A stretch of DNA of 64,000 nt from Acidobacteriota bacterium (GTDB lineage: Bacteria > Acidobacteriota > Blastocatellia > RBC074), in assembly GCA_018269055.1 (NCBI GenBank), contig JAFDVI010000024.1, positions 186,001 to 250,000 of the forward strand, read 5' to 3'. Each line of letters begins with the position of its first letter. Within the stretch, counting starts at the first letter, position 1. The position numbers and the translations under genes are program-made. Of the stretch, positions 61,304-64,000 are shown in pieces. Below the pieces are notes generated by a model. That model was not told where the DNA came from and ran no database searches. It was given only the letters and a program-made list of their open reading frames with translations.

Positions 61304-61936
61304 TCACTCGTCTTTCGCATTGTAATCAATCAGTTCGGAAGGCATCTCGATAACGCGGTCAGCGGGCAGCGGCCACCAGTCGCCGTAAACGCCCACGCGG
61401 AAATTGATCTTCGGCCAGTGGGCGGTGCGCGGATTCAGATTGCCGATCACGCCGTAGATGCGAAAGCCGGCTTCTTCCCGATCATCATCCGGTGAGAACT
61501 CAGCAGGCATCCGATGGTGCGAATGAATTTCGATGATGGCGCGCTCGTAAGACGAGCCTGCGCCTTTCTCCATTGGCTCAACGGAATCGTAACGCTGAAT
61601 CTGCGGCGGAACTTCGAGCCGCCACTTTCCGTCCACCAAGCTGAGGTGGAAAAGAATCTCCAACTCCTGCCGCGCCGCTTCGCAGGCAACATTGAGAATC
61701 TGATAGATGATTGGTTCAGGAACCCTGTCAAATTGAACACTGAGTTCCGGCTCGACCGATGCCAGTCCGCGAATCGCGCATTCCCTGACCGGTATCATCG
61801 CGCTAATTTCCTTGCGGGTGGCGCGCTTAAAAACGCCATTGCCGGCGAAGACGTATTCATACAGTGGCGCTGAAATCGGAGGCAGTTCAGCAGCGTTGGC
61901 AAGCAGGTAATGAACGATCATAGCCAGGATCCTCAT
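61304..61936 (-). CDS. PRTRC-system protein A (JAB/JAMM-domain)
   Basis: A 210-residue protein whose C-terminal half has the JAB/JAMM metalloprotease signature: 'AIIEIHSHHRMPAEFSPDDD' (E...H-x-H-x-n-S-x2-D zinc ligands) followed by 'GFRIYGVIGNLNP' and 'INFRVGVYGDWWPL'. The N-terminal half is helical ('IYQILNVACEAARQELEILF'). Eukaryotic and bacterial relatives remove ubiquitin-like modifiers from targets or trim their tails. In this cassette it could process the ubiquitin-like protein C encoded at 63416. The start overlaps the stop of gene B as ATGA. Confidence 0.87.
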   Translation of the reverse strand: MRILAMIVHYLLANAAELPPISAPLYEYVFAGNGVFKRATRKEISAMIPVRECAIRGLASVEPELSVQFDRVPEPIIYQILNVACEAARQELEILFHLSLVDGKWRLEVPPQIQRYDSVEPMEKGAGSSYERAIIEIHSHHRMPAEFSPDDDREEAGFRIYGVIGNLNPRTAHWPKINFRVGVYGDWWPLPADRVIEMPSELIDYNAKDE

Positions 61937-62631
61937 CGCTCAATCAACCGGCGAACAGCTTCGCTGACGGTGCAGCGCAGGCTGACGAGGTCTTTGAGCG
62001 GATAGCGCACGGACTTGTTGGCGGAAAGCGAATAGAGGCGGAAGAGGATGTTCTGCGGGAATGCGTGGCTCTTCCCGTCGGCGTGATGCGAGTTGAAGGC
62101 GCTGGTGATGAAAAGCTGCCAAGCCATCTGTGCGCCATGCTCACCAACTTCAGGATGACGGTTTTCGCCGAAACAGATCACGCCGGTTTGTCCGACATTC
62201 GGCAACGGAGCCTGGAACAGTTCCAGGTCAGGCGAAAATCGTTTGCCACGCACCGCCCAGACATACCAGCTTCGATCAAGGCCGGTGAAGACCATCCCCG
62301 GCAATGGAACCGTCAATGTAGTTTCCGTCTGCCCATCATCACTGCGCATCAGCAACTCGTACCGCGCGGGCGCATAAAAGTTGATGACGTAATCACCTTT
62401 GCCGCACACGCCCCAGCGCACGGTTTCCGTTGTCAGCCATCCGCTGTCGGTCGGCTCAAGCAGAAACGCCTGTCGCACTAAAGCAGGTGCCAGATATTTG
62501 ATCTCCTCTCCCTTCTCTCCGCGCACGTGAAACAGGTATTGCCCTTCGACAAAATAGAGCGCAGCGTCGGCAACGGCTGCTGCTGCCGGAGCTTGGTAAG
62601 CACGGATCGCCTTGTCGCCACTCTGATTCAT
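61933..62631 (-). CDS. PRTRC-system protein B (prokaryotic E2 family D-like)
   Basis: A 232-residue protein. Landmarks of the PRTRC B / Prok-E2_D family are 'KGDYVINFYAPARYELLMRS', 'VPLPGMVFTGLDRSWYVWAV', 'LFQAPLPNVGQTGVICFGEN' (candidate E2-type Cys in VICFGEN) and 'NILFRLYSLSANKSVRYPL'. Family members have an E2-like fold and lie beside a ThiF/E1, a JAB protein and a ubiquitin-like protein, exactly as here. It may accept the activated ubiquitin-like tail; no bacterial experiment on PRTRC is known to me. The ATG at 62631 lies 2 bases after the upstream gene's stop codon (62636-62638 is its last codon), so the operon is tight. Confidence 0.85.
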   Translation of the reverse strand: MNQSGDKAIRAYQAPAAAAVADAALYFVEGQYLFHVRGEKGEEIKYLAPALVRQAFLLEPTDSGWLTTETVRWGVCGKGDYVINFYAPARYELLMRSDDGQTETTLTVPLPGMVFTGLDRSWYVWAVRGKRFSPDLELFQAPLPNVGQTGVICFGENRHPEVGEHGAQMAWQLFITSAFNSHHADGKSHAFPQNILFRLYSLSANKSVRYPLKDLVSLRCTVSEAVRRLIER

Positions 62632-62635
62632 TGTC

Positions 62636-63409
62636 TTATTGCGGTTGCGCGTAGCTGCGTGGTCGGGCTGTCAATGCTTGCGACCACAGCGTCAGGAGCG
62701 AATGAATGCGAGCCGCATCCTTGTTGAGCCAGTCATCGAGTTGTGCGATGTGCTGGCATGCCTGCTGTGCCTCCAGCCAACTTTTTCTTAAGCACCGCAC
62801 GTTGCGCGTCGTCCACTCGACGCCTGTGATCGGACATTCGTAGGAAGCATCGAGCCAGGGATTGCCGGTGTTATGGTCGAGCGTGAGAAGCGCCAGATTG
62901 AGCCAGCACAGTGGCTCGCTGGTGCGGCGGCAGAGGCGAGCCAGCCGGTCACAATCAATCACTTTGTCCCGCCATTGCTGCTGCGCGTTGGCGGCTGTCC
63001 TAAAAACTTCGTTTTCCGTATCGCCCGGCTCCCACGCTCCGATCAGAATGAGCAAGACCTGCCAGAGCGGCATCAACTCTTCGATGTCGTCGTTCCACCA
63101 TTCGCCAAAGATCGGCTCAATCGGAATGTAGCTGAGCGGCAAATCTTCATTCTGCCATCCGTCAAAACAATAATCGGGAATCTCGAACAGATGTTTGCTC
63201 ACCAGTTCAAGGCATTCCACCAGAGCCATCTGCAAATCACCGGCTCTTGAAATTACTCTCCGTTTGCTCGCAGTGAATTCTTGCGGAAAAAACCGCTGAT
63301 AGATTTTGAGCAGCGCCGCCGCTTCGTCCAGATCGCCGAGTCGGTTGACGGCCTGCTGCGGGCTGATGAATCGGCAGGTCAGGTATTCAATGGCAAGAGT
63401 GGGATTCAT
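62636..63409 (-). CDS. PRTRC cassette protein, F-like by position
   Basis: A 257-residue soluble protein, Trp- and Leu-rich ('MPLWQVLLILIGAWEPGDTE', 'LCRRTSEPLCWLNLALLTLD', 'VRCLRKSWLEAQQACQHIAQ'). No enzymatic motif seen. Other PRTRC cassettes carry a poorly conserved protein F between the ubiquitin-like C and protein B, so the order supports this label; the sequence itself gives only weak support. Intergenic gaps on both sides are below 10 bases, and it belongs to the same operon. Confidence 0.6.
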   Translation of the reverse strand: MNPTLAIEYLTCRFISPQQAVNRLGDLDEAAALLKIYQRFFPQEFTASKRRVISRAGDLQMALVECLELVSKHLFEIPDYCFDGWQNEDLPLSYIPIEPIFGEWWNDDIEELMPLWQVLLILIGAWEPGDTENEVFRTAANAQQQWRDKVIDCDRLARLCRRTSEPLCWLNLALLTLDHNTGNPWLDASYECPITGVEWTTRNVRCLRKSWLEAQQACQHIAQLDDWLNKDAARIHSLLTLWSQALTARPRSYAQPQ

Positions 63410-63415
63410 ACTGCA

Positions 63416-63859
63416 TCAAAAGCCGACCGGAATTGATCTCGCGGCGACGGGGTTTGTATCTCCGAGCAGTTTGAGAGACGTCTTCACTTCTTCAATCTGT
63501 TTCTGCCCATCGTTCGTCGCCCGGCGAATCTCCGGTTGCAGCCGCATCAGCTTTCGCACATCGAGTTCTCCTCGTTCTTCCATCCGCCGCAGCTTGTCTT
63601 GCATCAACACCGCGGGATTGACCGTTTCCGTTGCATTTCGCAGCACGGTGAGAACATCGGCCCTGCTGAATCCCTTCGTTCCCGCACGCTTCGCCATCGT
63701 CACGATAAGCTTGCCATCATGCTCTGATCGCGTGATTTCGGCGTTCGCCATTTCGGGATAAAACGGCGTTAGGGCCTCTCGCAATCGCTGATCGTCGCGC
63801 GCGATGTCATCCTTGAGTTCAAACTCAGTACCGTCTGTGCTGATTTTGATGAGTGCCAT
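63416..63859 (-). CDS. PRTRC-system protein C-like ubiquitin-fold protein with C-terminal extension
   Basis: A 147-residue protein. Residues 1-63 match the PRTRC C / Prok_Ub pattern: 'MALIKISTDGTEFELKDDIA', 'REALTPFYPEMANAEITRSE', 'GKLIVTMAKRAGTKG', with a beta-grasp layout and the usual final G-T-K-G. Ordinary PRTRC C proteins stop there (about 65-75 residues). Here about 84 further residues continue, helical and charged ('FSRADVLTVLRNATETVNPA', 'LRRMEERGELDVRKLMRLQP'). The extension may have to be removed, plausibly by the JAB protein, before a Gly-ended tail could be activated, or it may be a fusion partner. ATG 63859 follows AGGAG. Confidence 0.75.
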   Translation of the reverse strand: MALIKISTDGTEFELKDDIARDDQRLREALTPFYPEMANAEITRSEHDGKLIVTMAKRAGTKGFSRADVLTVLRNATETVNPAVLMQDKLRRMEERGELDVRKLMRLQPEIRRATNDGQKQIEEVKTSLKLLGDTNPVAARSIPVGF

Positions 63860-63872
63860 AGTTCGCGCTCCT

Positions 63873-64000
63873 TCATCCGAAGAGTGATTGTTGTTCACCG
63901 TTGACCGGCTGGGCCACGATGCTGATTTCAACCGGGAACGAATCGCCGTCTCCCGTCACACTGTCGGTTCGGACAATTTCTTCCGCCGTTGGCTGGGCCG
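63873..64000 (-). CDS. 3' end of a gene running off the window (PRTRC operon)
   Basis: Only the last about 42 codons are inside the window: 'GDSFPVEISIVAQPVNGEQQ', then 'SLFG' and TGA at 63873-63875. It lies 13 bases before the ubiquitin-like gene on the same strand. In known PRTRC cassettes protein E usually precedes protein C, so this may be its end; too short to assign by sequence. Confidence 0.5.
   Translation of the reverse strand, partial: AQPTAEEIVRTDSVTGDGDSFPVEISIVAQPVNGEQQSLFG

Overview
The window comes from an Acidobacteriota-like genome, possibly Blastocatellia. The main clue is the first gene, whose C-terminus is the Solibacter-type domain known as TIGR03437. A Tat-exported sugar-isomerase-like protein and a sigma / anti-sigma / CHAT-TPR gene set also fit that phylum. 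The assignment is inferred from gene content only.

Bases 1-5650 look like ordinary chromosome: a secreted TIGR03437 protein, an exported xylose-isomerase-like TIM barrel, a TlpA-like protein without its cysteines, and uvrB. At 5669-5710 lies only the 3' half of a tRNA-Arg(ACG) gene on the minus strand. This is what an integrative element leaves at one end when it recombines in an anticodon loop. From about 5711 to beyond the right edge, the window appears to be one integrated, composite island.

Island part 1 (5.7-14.2 kb) is a scar zone. It holds a broken type II-short CBASS remnant (CD-NTase tail plus intact E2-like gene), pieces of ISL3, IS630 and ISKra4 elements, and a MITE-like repeat. 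Within it sits a compact minus-strand operon, tgt - 16S rRNA methyltransferase - rsmI - 16S rRNA methyltransferase, followed by a frameshifted VUT-family transporter. The two methyltransferases belong to the ArmA/Rmt/FmrO family (aminoglycoside resistance by m7G1405).

Island part 2 (14.25-29.94 kb) is a plus-strand run of small-molecule biosynthesis genes: a class III aminotransferase, two StsC/BtrS-like DegT aminotransferases, two Gfo/Idh/MocA dehydrogenases, a BtrN-like radical SAM dehydrogenase, an IolE/IolI-like isomerase, two family-2 glycosyltransferases, a FemAB-type acyltransferase, a TobZ/NodU-type carbamoyltransferase and a PAPS-dependent sulfotransferase. A bifunctional ATP sulfurylase/APS kinase at 34.7-36.5 kb could supply the PAPS. 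Together with the h44-modifying resistance operon, this reads as an undescribed aminocyclitol (aminoglycoside-like) pathway, probably carbamoylated and sulfated, outside the actinomycetes. No 2-deoxy-scyllo-inosose synthase is present, so an inositol-derived ring is the simpler guess.

Island part 3 (29.9-34.7 kb) is a shattered NACHT-HEAT STAND NTPase gene, cut by the end of the biosynthetic block, plus a complete IS630-type element.

Island part 4 (36.6-64 kb) is the mobility and maintenance backbone: a relaxase with its accessory proteins and a candidate oriT, SSB, a RecD-like helicase and small conserved genes. It also carries a regulatory block: sigma factor, membrane anti-sigma-like protein, CHAT-TPR protease, a tiny proline-rich secreted peptide, an S9 peptidase and a sigma-54 activator. 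At the right edge is a PRTRC cassette (ubiquitin-like C, F-like, E2-like B, JAB-domain A, ThiF/E1-like), of the kind carried by plasmids and integrative elements.
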